Positions 46,029-46,129 of a DNA stretch of 46,129 nt are shown here, piece after piece. The notes under the pieces are model-generated. The model did no database searches. It saw only the letters and a program-made list of their open reading frames with translations, and was not told where the DNA came from. Source of the stretch: a virus; IMG/VR virus record IMGVR_UViG_3300036804_000175, positions 1-46,129 of that record. The stretch is one strand, 5' to 3'. Positions within the stretch are counted from its first letter, which is position 1, and each line of letters starts with the position of its first letter. A program made the position numbers and the translations under genes.

Positions 46029-46129
46029 AGGCGTTCCCTCCTTTGCGTGTTAGTACATTGCATTTTCGGTCATCCACTCCCCCATCTGATACCAGAGTTC
46101 TACCTGCCTCTGGTCTTTAGATGGATCTC
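46003..46129. repeat. Right copy of 127-bp contig-end repeat
   Basis: Exact copy of 1-127. It contains the start codon and ribosome site of the polymerase fusion. Remove one copy when closing the circle; the genome is then 46,002 bp. Confidence 0.9.

Overview
The window is one complete phage genome assembled as a circle. The last 127 bases (46003-46129) repeat the first 127 exactly, so the unique sequence is 46,002 bp and the large replication gene runs across the join. The gene set is that of a siphovirus (long non-contractile tail, HK97-type head). An r1t-like holin, a ReqiPepy6 gp37-like tail protein, a GH25 endolysin, AGGAGG-type ribosome sites and frequent GTG/TTG starts point to a Gram-positive host, most likely an actinobacterium; no host gene is present to prove this. 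I see no integrase, excisionase, immunity repressor, tRNA or CRISPR array, so nothing suggests a temperate life style.

Almost every gene is on the minus strand, so transcription runs from high to low coordinates. 46028-35744 is the replication and accessory block: a giant helicase/primase-polymerase/DNA polymerase fusion, an ssDNA-binding-like protein, a string of tightly overlapping small proteins (several paralogous pairs, some resembling the Acb2/Tad1 anti-CBASS hairpin fold), a HAD phosphatase, small membrane proteins, a zinc-ribbon protein and an SF2 helicase. 35743-31261 holds an AT-rich non-coding region with triplet repeats, a VRR-NUC-like nuclease, a RecB/Cas4-like nuclease, a YonO-like phage RNA polymerase with its small downstream partner, and a GC-rich structured non-coding stretch. 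31005-31223 is the only plus-strand gene. 30787-8184 is the head-packaging-tail block (small terminase, HNH nuclease, endolysin, connector, enzymatic tail protein, large terminase, portal, protease-capsid fusion, neck proteins, three tail-tube paralogs, chaperone, tape measure, distal tail proteins). 8172-6778 is a membrane/lysis cluster with the holin. 6728-48 holds small membrane proteins, two DUF6353 paralogs and a set of conserved phage proteins of unknown role.

The most striking signal is a shared promoter-like motif, cTCGCGa - 13 bp - TATAAT followed by GAA, found seven times (six minus, one plus) with an invariant 13-bp gap. Five copies sit directly in front of single small genes, each followed by a hairpin terminator, giving promoter-gene-terminator cassettes. 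Two copies fire straight into a hairpin terminator and may make very short RNAs. Because the left box is not a TTGACA -35 element and the phage carries its own RNA polymerase with the DFDGD metal-binding motif, a plausible but untested link is that this polymerase, or a phage factor acting on host polymerase, reads the motif.

Other unusual points: an apparent three-way-junction element just upstream of the small terminase, a hairpin burying the ribosome site of the enzymatic tail-protein gene, tail-tube paralogs that differ only in their C-terminal domains, a C-terminal domain shared by capsid and tail tube, and a probable ATA start codon.
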